Assembly: GCA_046330935.1 (NCBI GenBank)
Contig: JAXLRU010000002.1
Coordinates: 496,001 to 560,000 of the forward strand
Length of the DNA stretch: 64,000 nucleotides
Reading direction: 5' to 3'
From: JAXLRU01 sp046330935
GTDB lineage: Bacteria; Actinomycetota; Actinomycetes; Actinomycetales; Kineosporiaceae
A program made the position numbers and the translations under genes. The notes beneath the pieces were generated by a model. It ran no database searches and was not told the DNA's origin. It worked only from the letters and a program-made list of their open reading frames with translations. Below are positions 1-8,588 of this stretch, in pieces. Within the stretch, counting starts at the first letter, position 1; every line of letters starts with the position of its first letter.

Positions 1-911
1 GCGCGCACCCAGTCGGGGGCGGTCGCGAGGGCGACGGACTGCGCGAGCTGGGTGGCGGCGAGCCAGCCGAGGCCGGCGAGGACGGGCACCGCGGAGGGGG
101 CCACCGGCACGTCCCCGCCCTTGAGTCGCAGCGTGTGCCGGTAGGGCAGGGCCAGGGCGGCGAGCAGCCCGAGCACGACGAGCGGGCCGAGGGCCGCCAC
201 GAGCAGGCCCCCGGTGAGCACCGCGGCGGAGGCGGCGAGCACGGCCACCACCAGCGCGGGCAGCAGGAGCCGGGCGTGCCGCTGCACGGTGTCGGGGATC
301 CGTGCTCGCACCATCGTGGGCCACAGCGTGAGCAGGGTGCCGACGACGGTCAGGGCCAGCCAGCCCGACCCGGCGAGCGTCACGTGGGCGACGAGCACGC
401 GCTCGGGCAGGGTGCCCGCGCGGTGTTCCAGCCCGCCCGAGCCGAGGACCACCCCGCCCGCTCCGCCCACGCACAGCAGGAGCGCGGCGGCGACGAGGTA
501 GCGCAGGGTCACGGCGAAGCGCCCGGGCAGGGCGCGGCGGACGGCGTGGGCGAGCGCGACGGCGTGGGCGGCGACCACCGCGACCAGCCCGGCACCCGCC
601 ACGGCCACGAGGGCCCGGACGCCGCTCAGCATGCCGGCGACGAGGACCACCGCGGTCGCGTTGTAGGCGACGAGCCGGGCGACCTCGCCGCGCCGGACGG
701 ACGCGGCGGGCAGCCGCAGCAGCGCCGTCGCGAAGTGCCAGCTCCAGACGAGGACGGCGTTGCCGAGGACGCCGAGGGTGAGCAGGTGGACGAGCGTCCA
801 CCGCGGCTGCGGGAGGAAGGGGTGCGCGAGGACGGCCGCGGCGAGGGCGAGGGCCCAGGCGAGGACGACCGTTCCCGCCCGGCGGTGCCATCGGGCCCGT
901 GGGCCGCTCAT
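1..911 (-). CDS. Membrane-anchored multicopper oxidase / NirK-like protein, N-terminal part (cut by window edge)
   Basis: Reading on the minus strand from the ATG at 911 gives an open frame that runs off position 1, so only about 300 residues of the N-terminal part are present. It is almost entirely membrane segments. It includes the stretch HLLTLGVLGNAVLVWSWHF, which I recognise from the membrane domain that precedes cupredoxin domains in actinobacterial multicopper oxidases and copper nitrite reductases. The copper domains would lie outside the window, so the enzymatic assignment is inference. The start overlaps the stop of the NnrS-like gene (ATGA), implying translational coupling in one operon. 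An NnrS-like membrane protein without a copper domain is the main alternative. Confidence 0.55.
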   Translation of the reverse strand, partial: MSGPRARWHRRAGTVVLAWALALAAAVLAHPFLPQPRWTLVHLLTLGVLGNAVLVWSWHFATALLRLPAASVRRGEVARLVAYNATAVVLVAGMLSGVRALVAVAGAGLVAVVAAHAVALAHAVRRALPGRFAVTLRYLVAAALLLCVGGAGGVVLGSGGLEHRAGTLPERVLVAHVTLAGSGWLALTVVGTLLTLWPTMVRARIPDTVQRHARLLLPALVVAVLAASAAVLTGGLLVAALGPLVVLGLLAALALPYRHTLRLKGGDVPVAPSAVPVLAGLGWLAATQLAQSVALATAPDWVR

Positions 912-2056
912 CGCGGGCCTGCCAGTGACGAGCGCGCGGCCACGCCGAGGAACGTGAGGACGGCGACGACGTTGCCCACGCCGCCGAGCTGCCAGGCCCA
1001 GGTGAGGCCGTGAGCGTCACCGACGCCCACGCGCAGCGCGAGGGTCGCGTGCAGCAGGGCGACGGGCACGTACATGGCGGGGCGGTAGGGCAGCGGCCGG
1101 CGCAGCACCGCGGGGAGGATCACCGGCGCGTGCGCCATGATCATCGACATCACGAAGCCGAGGAACACGGCGTGGACGACCGCGTCGTACCCCGGGCCCT
1201 CGGTCACCGGCCCCGCGAGCAGCCACGACGTCCCGGCGACGCCCAGCCAGCCGTACCCGGCGAGCAGGCAGACGGCGGCGAAGCGCGGCAGCCCGCGCCC
1301 CCGCACCGTGCGCCGGGCGACGTCGCAGACGACCAGGCCGCCCGCGAGCGCGAGGACGGCCACCCCGAGCAGCGCCGTCCCCGCCGCCGGCCACAGCAGT
1401 GCGCAGGGCACGGCCACGGTCGTCGCCGCGCAGGTCGCCAGCACCGCGCGTTCCCGTCCGGCCGACAGCGACAGCCGCGCCAGCTCCAAGCGCTCGCCCG
1501 CGATGGTGAGCACGAGGAACCCTGCCAGCCACGGCAGCAACGCGGGCACTGGCACTCCGCCCGCCCACAGCAGGCAGGCGCCGAGCGCGAGGGCGGCGCC
1601 GAGGGCCTGGGCGAGGACGGCGTCGGCGGCCTGGCGCCGCCACAGCGGCAGGTACAGCGCGAGCAGCGCGGCCGAGCCGACGACCAGCACCGCGGCCGCG
1701 GCGGCCCTCGGCACCGGGCCCACGAGCAGCACGGCCCCCGCCGCGAGCCCACCCGGCGCGACGTACCCCCAGGCGCGGCCCAGCGCGATCGCGCGTTCGA
1801 GGGCCACCAGGGTCCCGACGAAGCCGAGCACCATGACCAGGCCGTGGACGTCGGGCAGGCGCGACGCGCGCACCGGGGCCGGCAGGCCCAGGCGTATCAA
1901 CCCGGCGTCCAGGCCCGTCAGCAGGGCCAGGCCCGCCGGGACCAGGAACGCGAGGCGCGCCGCCGGCAGAGGGGCGGGTGCGGACGGGCGGACAGGTGCG
2001 GCGGCCGCGCGGGGGCGCGCCTCGACGAGGCGTCCCGCGGGTGGGGCGTCAGCCAC
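908..2056 (-). CDS. NnrS-like integral membrane protein
   Basis: This 382-residue protein is nearly all hydrophobic, with roughly ten to twelve membrane segments after a Pro/Ala-rich N-terminus of about 28 residues. Segments such as DVHGLVMVLGFVGTLVALER and a conserved HAVFLGFVMSMIMAHAP resemble the NnrS group of haem- and copper-containing membrane proteins, which are linked to nitric oxide tolerance and denitrification. It starts with GTG, overlaps the upstream regulator by 8 bases and the downstream oxidase by 4, so the three genes form one minus-strand operon. The exact biochemical role of NnrS is unsettled, so the call rests on family resemblance plus context (hemerythrin, radical SAM haem-type enzyme and Fe-S-type regulators next door). 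Confidence 0.6.
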   Translation of the reverse strand: MADAPPAGRLVEARPRAAAAPVRPSAPAPLPAARLAFLVPAGLALLTGLDAGLIRLGLPAPVRASRLPDVHGLVMVLGFVGTLVALERAIALGRAWGYVAPGGLAAGAVLLVGPVPRAAAAAVLVVGSAALLALYLPLWRRQAADAVLAQALGAALALGACLLWAGGVPVPALLPWLAGFLVLTIAGERLELARLSLSAGRERAVLATCAATTVAVPCALLWPAAGTALLGVAVLALAGGLVVCDVARRTVRGRGLPRFAAVCLLAGYGWLGVAGTSWLLAGPVTEGPGYDAVVHAVFLGFVMSMIMAHAPVILPAVLRRPLPYRPAMYVPVALLHATLALRVGVGDAHGLTWAWQLGGVGNVVAVLTFLGVAARSSLAGPR

Positions 2057-2789
2057 GGTCGGGGCCGGCGGCGAGGAGCAGCCGGCATGCGCCGGGCTCG
2101 GCGAAGGCGCGCAGGTCGGTGCGGTCGGGCTCGCCGCCGAGCACGCTCAGGGCGCCCCGCGCGATGCCCAGGTGCACGGAGCAGACGACCTCGGGGTGGC
2201 GGCGGGCGGTCTCCAGCAGCGGGCACGAGCGCAGGGCGACGCTGGTGGCGTCGTCGTCGGCCTGCGGGTCGAAGCCGAGCCGCGCCAGCAGCGAAACGAC
2301 GTGACGGCGAGCCGCACGTCCGCCCGGCGCGGCCTCCCCGGGGTGGCCGGCGTGTGCGGCACCGCGGTGGTCCTCGTCCCTGACCAGCTCCTCGCCCCAG
2401 GCCTGCCCGGCGGCGAGGGCGTCGGCGCTCGGGTCGGGACTGGTCCGGGCGATGTGATCGGCGAGCGCGGCGGCCAGCCCGGCGTACTCCCTGACCTGGG
2501 GGTCGGCCGGCAGGGCCGCCGGCCGGTAGCGCCAGGCGGGGCGACCTCGGCCCTGGGCGGGGGCCCGGTCGCGCAGGATCAGCCCCTGCTCGGCGAGTGC
2601 GTCGAGGTGCTCGCGCGCGGTGTTGCCGTGCAGCCCGAGGCGGCCGGCGACGTCGGCCACGGTCAGCCCCGCGGGCGCGCCCGCGACGGCGTCCAGGACC
2701 GCTCGACGCGGACCGGACAGGGGTACCGGCCGGGGACCGGCGTGACCGGGCCGGGGACCGAGGGCGTTGGCAATTTCCACGGAACTCAC
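2049..2789 (-). CDS. SufR-like winged-helix regulator with cysteine triad (probable Fe-S sensor)
   Basis: The 246-residue protein has an N-terminal winged helix-turn-helix (about residues 28-90, with GLTVADVAGRLGLHGNTARE as the recognition region). Its C-terminal half carries Cys189, Cys203 and Cys235. The C-X13-C-X31-C arrangement and the surrounding H-L-G residues match the cluster-binding part of the SufR family, regulators that hold an Fe-S cluster and respond to iron, oxidants or NO. It heads the operon with the NnrS-like and oxidase genes and is divergent from the hemerythrin gene, so it probably controls both directions. Start choice: GTG at 2789 would be leaderless, and an in-frame GTG lies at 2780. 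NO sensing is inferred from the neighbours. Confidence 0.7.
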   Translation of the reverse strand: MSSVEIANALGPRPGHAGPRPVPLSGPRRAVLDAVAGAPAGLTVADVAGRLGLHGNTAREHLDALAEQGLILRDRAPAQGRGRPAWRYRPAALPADPQVREYAGLAAALADHIARTSPDPSADALAAGQAWGEELVRDEDHRGAAHAGHPGEAAPGGRAARRHVVSLLARLGFDPQADDDATSVALRSCPLLETARRHPEVVCSVHLGIARGALSVLGGEPDRTDLRAFAEPGACRLLLAAGPDRG

Positions 2790-2807
2790 TGTATAAATTT
2801 AGCGAGT
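2767..2807. promoter_or_regulatory. Divergent promoter and putative operator between regulator and hemerythrin genes
   Basis: An imperfect inverted repeat, ACTCACT (2784-2790) and AGCGAGT (2801-2807), is separated by the A/T-rich 10-mer gtataaattt. This is one of the few A/T-rich spots in the region. TATAAA at 2792-2797 can serve as a -10 element toward the hemerythrin gene, with TTGGCA at 2767-2772 as a long-spaced -35. On the other strand TTATAC sits about seven bases before the GTG at 2789. The symmetry over both promoters fits an autoregulatory operator for the SufR-like protein. The binding protein is inferred. Confidence 0.5.
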
Positions 2808-2832
2808 CGATGCCAAGCCGACCGGAGGAACC

Positions 2833-3699
2833 ATGTCCCGCACCGCCAGCCCCGTCGTCCTCGCCACCGACGAGGCGGACGCCCGCGCCGTCGACGCCGT
2901 CGTGGCGCACCACGCCGAACTCTCCGGCGCGCTGCAGGCGCACGTCGCCGCACTCCTCGCCGCCGCGTCCAGCTGCTCCGACGGCCGCTTCACCGACGCC
3001 GCCCGCGCGTCCCGCGCGCGCCTCGTCGCGTTCCTCACCGGCGAGCTGTTCCCGCACGCCGAGGCCGAGGAGTCCGCCCTCTACCCCGCCGCCGCCCGCC
3101 ACGACTGCGCGCGGCTCCTCGTCGAGGCGATGATCGGCGAGCACCACGCCCTGCAGGACCTGGCCCGGGAGGTCGCCGCCGCCGACACCCCCCTCGCCGC
3201 CGCCGCGGCCGCCCGTGCCCTCGCCGCCGTCTTCGCCGGCCACCTGAGCAAGGAGAACGACGCCGTCCTGCCCCTGCTGGCCGCCGACCCCGCCACCTCA
3301 CTGGCCAGCCTGCTCGAGGGGATGCACGACCTGCTGGGCCGCGAGGGCGGCTGCGGCGACGGCGGCTGCGGGTGCAGCGGGGACGCGGGTGACCCGGCCG
3401 CGCAGGCCGATGCCGCGCCGGTACGGGGCGGCTGCGGCGACGGCGGGCGTTGCGGCTGCGGGGAGTCCGACGACGCCGTCCCCGTGCTCGACGCGCGGAC
3501 GATCCCCCACGCCATCCGGCACGCGACCGTCCTCGGCGCGTTCGACGCCCTGGCGGTGGGCGGGTCCTTCGACCTCGTCGCCCCGCACGACCCGCTGCCG
3601 CTGCTCGACCAGCTCCGGGCACGAGGTGGCGGCCGGCTCGGCGTCGACTACCTGGAGCGCGGGCCGCAGGCGTGGCGACTGCGCCTGACCAGGGCCTGA
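2833..3699 (+). CDS. Hemerythrin HHE domain protein with Cys-Gly repeat linker and C-terminal DUF2249
   Basis: The 288-residue soluble protein has three parts. Residues about 15-165 form a hemerythrin-like four-helix bundle with candidate di-iron ligands at His26/27, His75 with Glu79/80, His104/105 and His137 with Glu141. Residues 172-209 hold two copies of a Gly-Cys motif, GGCGDGGCGC and GGCGDGGRCGC, with six cysteines. Residues about 217-288 are DUF2249 (VLDARTIPHAIRH to the end). HHE-DUF2249 combinations are known near NO and nitrite metabolism genes. The ATG at 2833 has GGAGG five bases upstream, and the radical SAM gene follows after three bases. Binding of O2 or NO by the di-iron site, and the role of the Cys repeat, are inference. 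Confidence 0.8.
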   Translation: MSRTASPVVLATDEADARAVDAVVAHHAELSGALQAHVAALLAAASSCSDGRFTDAARASRARLVAFLTGELFPHAEAEESALYPAAARHDCARLLVEAMIGEHHALQDLAREVAAADTPLAAAAAARALAAVFAGHLSKENDAVLPLLAADPATSLASLLEGMHDLLGREGGCGDGGCGCSGDAGDPAAQADAAPVRGGCGDGGRCGCGESDDAVPVLDARTIPHAIRHATVLGAFDALAVGGSFDLVAPHDPLPLLDQLRARGGGRLGVDYLERGPQAWRLRLTRA

Positions 3700-3702
3700 C
3701 CC

Positions 3703-4818
3703 GTGGGCCCCACCTCGACGCGGCAGCGCGCCGACCGCGACTCGTGGCTGCGCGGGACGGACTTCGACCGCGCACCGTTCACGATCGCCTGGGAGGTCAC
3801 CCGTGCCTGCGCGTTCGCCTGCCTGCACTGCCGCGCCGACGCCCAGCCGCGGCGTGCCCCGGGGGAGCTGACGACCGACGAGGGCAAGGCGCTGATCGAC
3901 CGGTTCGCGGCCTTCGGCCGACCCATCCTGGTGTTCACGGGAGGGGACCCGCTGATGCGCCGCGACCTGTTCGAGCTGATCGCCCACGCCGACCGGGCCG
4001 GGTTGCGCTGCTCACTGACCCCCACGGCCACGGCCCTCGCTACCGTCGACCGGCTGGCTCGGGCCCGCGACGCCGGGGTACGGCGGATCGCACTCAGCCT
4101 CGACGCCCCCACCCCGCAGGTGCACGACGCGTTCCGCGGCACCCGGGGTTCGTGGGAAAGGACGATGGCGATCCTTCACGCCGCGGCCGAGGTCGGCCTG
4201 AGCACCCAGGTCAACACCACCGTGACCGCCGACAACGTCGACCTGCTGCCCGACATGGTCCGCTTCGTGCGGGAGGTGGGGGCGGTCCAGTGGAGCGTGT
4301 TCTTCCTCGTCCCCACCGGGCGCGGCCGGCGACTGTCGATGCTGTCGCCGCAGCGCCACGAGGAGGTGCTGGGCTGGCTGCACGACCTCGCCGCTGAGGG
4401 CGACTTCGACGTCAAGGCGACGGCGGCGCCCATGTACCGGCGGATCGCCGCCCAGCGCGGGGCCGACCGGGGCGCCGGGTTCGCCTTCGGGGACGGCCTG
4501 GACCGCCCCACGCGCGGCGTCAACGACGGTCGCGGCTTCCTCTTCGTCTCGCACACGGGCGACGTCATGCCCTCGGGCTTCCTGCCGCTCGTGGCTGGCA
4601 ACGTGCGGACCGACGACGTCGTGGGGCTCTACCGCGACTCACCGCTGTTCCGCTCCCTGCGCGACCCGGCCGCGCTGTCCGGGCGGTGCGGAGCCTGCGA
4701 GTTCCGCGAGGTGTGCGGGGGTCAGCGCGGGCGGGCCTACGCCCTGACCGGCGATCCGCTGGCGAGCGACCCCGCGTGCGCCTACGAGCCGCCGGGCTGG
4801 GCGCCGGGGGCGGCCTGA
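3703..4818 (+). CDS. Radical SAM/SPASM protein (TIGR04053-like, NirJ/AhbD-type)
   Basis: The 371-residue protein carries the radical SAM cluster motif Cys36-X3-Cys40-X2-Cys43 (CAFACLHC), a GGDPL S-adenosylmethionine contact, and a SPASM-type C-terminus with Cys329, Cys332, Cys338 and Cys359 for auxiliary clusters. The overall pattern resembles the TIGR04053 group and the haem-pathway enzymes NirJ and AhbD, which modify haem side chains. The substrate here is unproven. It starts with GTG three bases after the hemerythrin stop, so the two are co-transcribed and probably coupled. Its 3' end overlaps the 3' end of the opposing regulator gene by 37 bases. Confidence 0.78.
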   Translation: MGPTSTRQRADRDSWLRGTDFDRAPFTIAWEVTRACAFACLHCRADAQPRRAPGELTTDEGKALIDRFAAFGRPILVFTGGDPLMRRDLFELIAHADRAGLRCSLTPTATALATVDRLARARDAGVRRIALSLDAPTPQVHDAFRGTRGSWERTMAILHAAAEVGLSTQVNTTVTADNVDLLPDMVRFVREVGAVQWSVFFLVPTGRGRRLSMLSPQRHEEVLGWLHDLAAEGDFDVKATAAPMYRRIAAQRGADRGAGFAFGDGLDRPTRGVNDGRGFLFVSHTGDVMPSGFLPLVAGNVRTDDVVGLYRDSPLFRSLRDPAALSGRCGACEFREVCGGQRGRAYALTGDPLASDPACAYEPPGWAPGAA

Positions 4819-5576
4819 CGTTCCCGGAGCGCCACGAGGCAGGGCGCGTCGCCGTCCAGTTCGGGCACGAGCAGCCAGGACGCCTCGACCCCGAAGCCCT
4901 CGGACAGGCCGCGCAACAGCCCCAGGTGCATGCCGCAGACGGTGCGCGGGTGGTCGGCGGCGACGGCCAGGTAGGGGCAGTGGTGCAGCTCCAGCGTCCG
5001 GCCGTCCTCGCGGGCTCGGGGCGAGAACCCCTCGTCGTGCAGGACGCGCTCGGCCAGGGCGAGGAGGTCGTCGACGGCGGCCGGATCACCGGGCTCGGGC
5101 AGGCGGCCCCCCGCGCCCACGTGCTCCTGCAGGACGCGGTGCGCCCAGGCCCGCCCGGCCTGCTCGGCCGCCTCGGCCCCAGCCGCGTCGAAGGTCGCCG
5201 CCAGGAGCTGGGCCAGGCGCAGCATCGCCGCCTGCGCGTCCACGGCGACCACGGGGGCCGCCGTGTAGCGCAGGCGGGGGCGGCCGGGGCGCGGCGTCGG
5301 GTCGCGGTCGGCCTGCACGGCACCGGAGTCCACGAGGTGGTCGAGGTGGAACCGCGCGGTGCTGGTGGCGAGGCCGACCTCCGCGGCGACCTCCTCGATC
5401 GTCAACGGCTGCGCGGCGGACCGGACGGCGTCCAGCACCCGGGCGCGACGGTCGCCGTCGGCACCCCGCCCCACTCCCCCGCGCGCCCTGGATGCGCCGG
5501 AACCGGGCGCGCGTGGGCCGGGCACCCCGGGTGCCGCCCCCTCGCCGTCCGCGTCCATGACTGAAGTGTTGACCAT
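4782..5576 (-). CDS. Second SufR-like winged-helix regulator with the same cysteine spacing
   Basis: The 264-residue protein has a winged helix-turn-helix around residues 45-110 (PLTIEEVAAEVGLATSTARF) and a C-terminal sensor half with Cys200, Cys214 and Cys246. The C-X13-C-X31-C spacing and the C-P-[LY]-L and C-X-[VM]-H-L-G contexts are identical to the regulator at 2049-2789, so the two are paralogues. It is convergent with the radical SAM gene. Two ATG codons, at 5576 and 5558, are possible starts and neither has a strong ribosome site. Whether it senses Fe-S status, NO or oxidants is inferred from family and locus. Confidence 0.68.
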   Translation of the reverse strand: MVNTSVMDADGEGAAPGVPGPRAPGSGASRARGGVGRGADGDRRARVLDAVRSAAQPLTIEEVAAEVGLATSTARFHLDHLVDSGAVQADRDPTPRPGRPRLRYTAAPVVAVDAQAAMLRLAQLLAATFDAAGAEAAEQAGRAWAHRVLQEHVGAGGRLPEPGDPAAVDDLLALAERVLHDEGFSPRAREDGRTLELHHCPYLAVAADHPRTVCGMHLGLLRGLSEGFGVEASWLLVPELDGDAPCLVALRERQAAPGAQPGGS

Positions 5577-5626
5577 CCCGGCGGCGAGCGGGCGAGGACC
5601 TGCGTCCCCGGCTCCCGGCTCGTCGC

Positions 5627-6292
5627 TCAGCCCCTGGCGCGGAACTCCTGCCAGTCGCCGACGGCGGCCAGGCGGCGGCGTTGCTGGTCGGCCGCGCCCC
5701 GGTCGGTGCCGGTGGCCCGCTGCTCGAGGTGGTCGATGACGCGTTCCCGGTGCTCGACGGACTTCGCGTCGTCGAACTTGAACTTGGCCTCGACCTGCAG
5801 GATCGCCAGGCGGATCGCGCGCAGCCCCGGCAGCATCCGCCCGTACGGCTCGGCGTCGGGGCTCAGCTGCGCGTGGTCGCCGGCGGGCTGCCGGTCGGCG
5901 AGCTGGGCCGCGAGGACGGCCGCCTTCTCACCCGGATCGTCGACGACGGTGGGACGGCAGACGAACTGCACAGACGCGTAGTAGCTGGTGGGGACGCCGT
6001 CGGTCGGGGGCGTGCCCGGTGCCGCCCGCCACGTCGTCGGCACGTAGGCGTAGTCCCCGACGACAGCGAAGCGCACCTGCTCGGCCGCCTCCAGGTGCGG
6101 CCACACCGGGTTGGGGCGGGCCAGGTGCAGCAGCAGCTCCTCGCCCGCGAGGGTCGCGTGCGCCGGGACGACGAGGGGCGCCTGGGCCGGGTCGCGATGG
6201 TTGACGGCGAGCACGCCGAACCGGTCGGTGGCGGCGAACCAGCCACGCCACTCCTCGGCGTCCACGGCGGCGTCCCAGGGGTGGATCAGCAT
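5627..6292 (-). CDS. FMN-binding PaiB-like negative regulator family protein
   Basis: The chosen ATG at 6292 has GGAGGAG about five bases upstream and gives a 221-residue protein beginning MLIHPWDAAVDAEEW. The frame stays open further upstream, but that part lacks family character. The fold features H-P-W near the start, FGVLAVNHRD, LLLHLARPNPVW and VGDYAYVPTTW. These match the PaiB / FMN-binding split-barrel family (about 200-220 residues), named for the Bacillus sporulation and protease repressor PaiB. In actinobacteria such proteins are more likely flavin- or deazaflavin-binding than true DNA-binding repressors. It stands alone on the minus strand. Confidence 0.8.
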   Translation of the reverse strand: MLIHPWDAAVDAEEWRGWFAATDRFGVLAVNHRDPAQAPLVVPAHATLAGEELLLHLARPNPVWPHLEAAEQVRFAVVGDYAYVPTTWRAAPGTPPTDGVPTSYYASVQFVCRPTVVDDPGEKAAVLAAQLADRQPAGDHAQLSPDAEPYGRMLPGLRAIRLAILQVEAKFKFDDAKSVEHRERVIDHLEQRATGTDRGAADQQRRRLAAVGDWQEFRARG

Positions 6293-6537
6293 GCGGCTCC
6301 TCCAGGTCGGTGCTGCGGGACCAGCATCCTCGCGCGCCGATCCCTCCTGGTCGACGTCGTTTCGCCTCTCCCCTCCCGCGGACGCGTCGTCGCAGGCAGC
6401 GTCCCCCACAGGTGCCCGTCGGGGCCGTTTCGGCGCCGGGGTCGGCTGCGCCGGTTGACGCCGATCCGGCCGCCCGGGGAGGCTTCCCGGCGCCCAGGGG
6501 TGCCTCGCACCCGCCGCCGGAGCCGACGGAGCCGACC

Positions 6538-8289
6538 ATGCGCACCCGCTCTCCCCGCACCTCGCGCCCCCGGGTCGCCCGCGTCCTCTCCGCCCTCGGG
6601 GCCGCGCTCGCCCTCCCGGCGGCGGGGCTGGTCGCGCTGTCCGCGGGGTCGGCCACGGCGTCCCTGCCGGCGGCCTCCGCGAGCTGGACGACGATCTGGT
6701 CCGAGGACTTCGACGGTGCGGCGGGGTCGCGGCCCGACTCCTCGCGCTGGCAGTACGACCTCGGCCACTGCTACCCGGGCTGCCCCGCGACCAACTGGGG
6801 CACCGGCGAGATCGAGGAGATGACCGACTCCACCGACAACGTCGCGCTCGACGGCCGGGGCAACCTCGCCATCACCCCGCTGCGGCGCTCCGACGGGTCG
6901 TGGACGTCGGGCCGGATCGAGTCCCGCCGCACCGACCTGGAACCCCCGGCGGGCGGCCTCCTGCGGATCGAGGGCCGGATCAAGCAGCCCGACGTCACCG
7001 GCGCCGCCGCCCAGGGGTACTGGCCTGCGTTCTGGACGCTGGGCGCCCCCTTCCGCGGCGTCTCCACGAACTGGCCGTCGGCGGGCGAGATCGACATCCT
7101 CGAGGCCGTCAACGGCACCCCGACCGTCTACGGGACGCTGCACTGCGGCGTGAACCCCGGCGGGCCCTGCAACGAGACGTCCGGGCTCGGCGGCTCGACC
7201 CCTTGCACGACGTGCGGCACGGCGTTCCACACCTACGCGATGGAGCTCGACCGCAGCACCTCCCCGCAGCAGATCCGCTGGTACCTCGACGGCGTGCTCT
7301 ACCACTCGGTGCACTCCGACCAGATGGACGCCGCGACCTGGACGAACGCCACCGGGCACGGGTTCTTCGTGATCCTCAACGTGGCTATCGGCGGCGGGTG
7401 GCCCGGGGCGCCCACGGCGTCGACCGTGCCGGGCAAGCCGATGCTCGTCGACTACGTCGTCGCGTCCACCCGCCCCGGCGGCGGACCCTCGCCCACGTCG
7501 ACCTCGCCGACGCCGACGCCCACCGGCACCGATCCCGCCCTCACCTCCACCACGCTGTACCTGCGCAGCGGCGGCGTGCTCTCGCCGTCCGGCGGGGCCG
7601 GGGCGGCGCGGGTGACGCTGCCGTCCGCGGGCGGGGTGACCAGCGACGGGACGCCGCGCAACGCCGTGACGTGGACCCGTTGCGGGATCTGGGGCACGCC
7701 CACCGGCACCGCCAGCACCCCGTTCGCGCTCTTCGTCGACTCGGGCACGGCGGTCGGCAACGCCGTCCAGGCCCGGGTGTCCTACGACCCCAGCGGTACC
7801 GGCTCCTGGTCGTGGACGCAGACGTTCGCCTACTTCCCGACCGACCCCGTGGCCGGGGACGAGAACTACACGCAGGGCCAGGGGCTGAAGGCGAGCACCG
7901 GGACGCCCACCGCGATGCGCGGCGGGTGCGTGAAGCTCGAGCTGTGGGCCGCGCTCGGCACCGCGCCCGTGAGCGTGCGGGTCGACGCCTCGGACGCCGA
8001 AGGGTGGCAGTCGAACCTCGTGCTTCCGATCTCGCTGGGGACGCCGACGTCCGCCACACCGAAGACCGCCACACCGACGACCACCGCTCGCACGTCCACG
8101 ACGACGACCACCACGACGACCAAGCGCACGAAGACCAAGCGGACCCCCACGATCACGACCAGGACATGTCGGACGCAGAAGAAGAACGGGGCGGTGACCT
8201 GCAAGAAGACCAGCAAGATCCCCTGCGGCGACGCCGCCCGGGGCAGCGCCGTCCCTCTGTGCAGGCCTCCCGCAGCCCGCCACGACTGA
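6538..8289 (+). CDS. Secreted GH16 beta-glucanase with Pro-Thr linker and C-terminal accessory domain
   Basis: The 583-residue protein begins with a signal peptide (about residues 1-41, cut after SATA). A GH16 laminarinase/licheninase domain follows to about residue 315. The catalytic motif GEIDILE places nucleophile Glu184, Asp186 and acid/base Glu189, so it should hydrolyse beta-1,3- or mixed-linked glucans outside the cell. A PTSTSPTPTPT linker leads to a second domain (about residues 340-500) rich in aromatic and Gly residues. I take this to be a carbohydrate-binding module of uncertain family. The tail is basic and Thr/Lys-rich (TKRTKTKRTPT) with four cysteines and may contact the cell wall. 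Confidence 0.85.
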   Translation: MRTRSPRTSRPRVARVLSALGAALALPAAGLVALSAGSATASLPAASASWTTIWSEDFDGAAGSRPDSSRWQYDLGHCYPGCPATNWGTGEIEEMTDSTDNVALDGRGNLAITPLRRSDGSWTSGRIESRRTDLEPPAGGLLRIEGRIKQPDVTGAAAQGYWPAFWTLGAPFRGVSTNWPSAGEIDILEAVNGTPTVYGTLHCGVNPGGPCNETSGLGGSTPCTTCGTAFHTYAMELDRSTSPQQIRWYLDGVLYHSVHSDQMDAATWTNATGHGFFVILNVAIGGGWPGAPTASTVPGKPMLVDYVVASTRPGGGPSPTSTSPTPTPTGTDPALTSTTLYLRSGGVLSPSGGAGAARVTLPSAGGVTSDGTPRNAVTWTRCGIWGTPTGTASTPFALFVDSGTAVGNAVQARVSYDPSGTGSWSWTQTFAYFPTDPVAGDENYTQGQGLKASTGTPTAMRGGCVKLELWAALGTAPVSVRVDASDAEGWQSNLVLPISLGTPTSATPKTATPTTTARTSTTTTTTTTKRTKTKRTPTITTRTCRTQKKNGAVTCKKTSKIPCGDAARGSAVPLCRPPAARHD

Positions 8290-8588
8290 CGCGCCGCAGG
8301 AACCGCGACGATCGCCGCACGTGCCGCAAGACCCCGATCTCGCCCGCGAAACCTCATCCCGCGCCTCGACGGCAGGTGGAGTCCCCGTCACCGCCACCGC
8401 CACCGCCACCGCCAGAAGCAATGCACTGCAGATTGTTTCGAGGGCAGGAGGATCTTCACCGACGGTGATCCTTCCGCACCTCTTACCAGATCGACTCGGA
8501 CCACCACCGAACCTTGGTCCCAACCGTTCGAACTGTCTTCTCGCTACCTTCTGGACTCCACGCGAGAACACGAGGGAAATGAGAGACA
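8290..8588. other. Intergenic region after the GH16 gene
   Basis: No gene is evident. A short CCGCCA tandem repeat of about four copies lies near 8388-8415. A small hairpin, TCACC (8456-8460) and GGTGA (8464-8468) extended by GGA/TCC, could be a weak terminator for the glucanase gene. The region after 8470 is less G+C-rich and presumably holds the promoter of the next gene. Confidence 0.35.
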
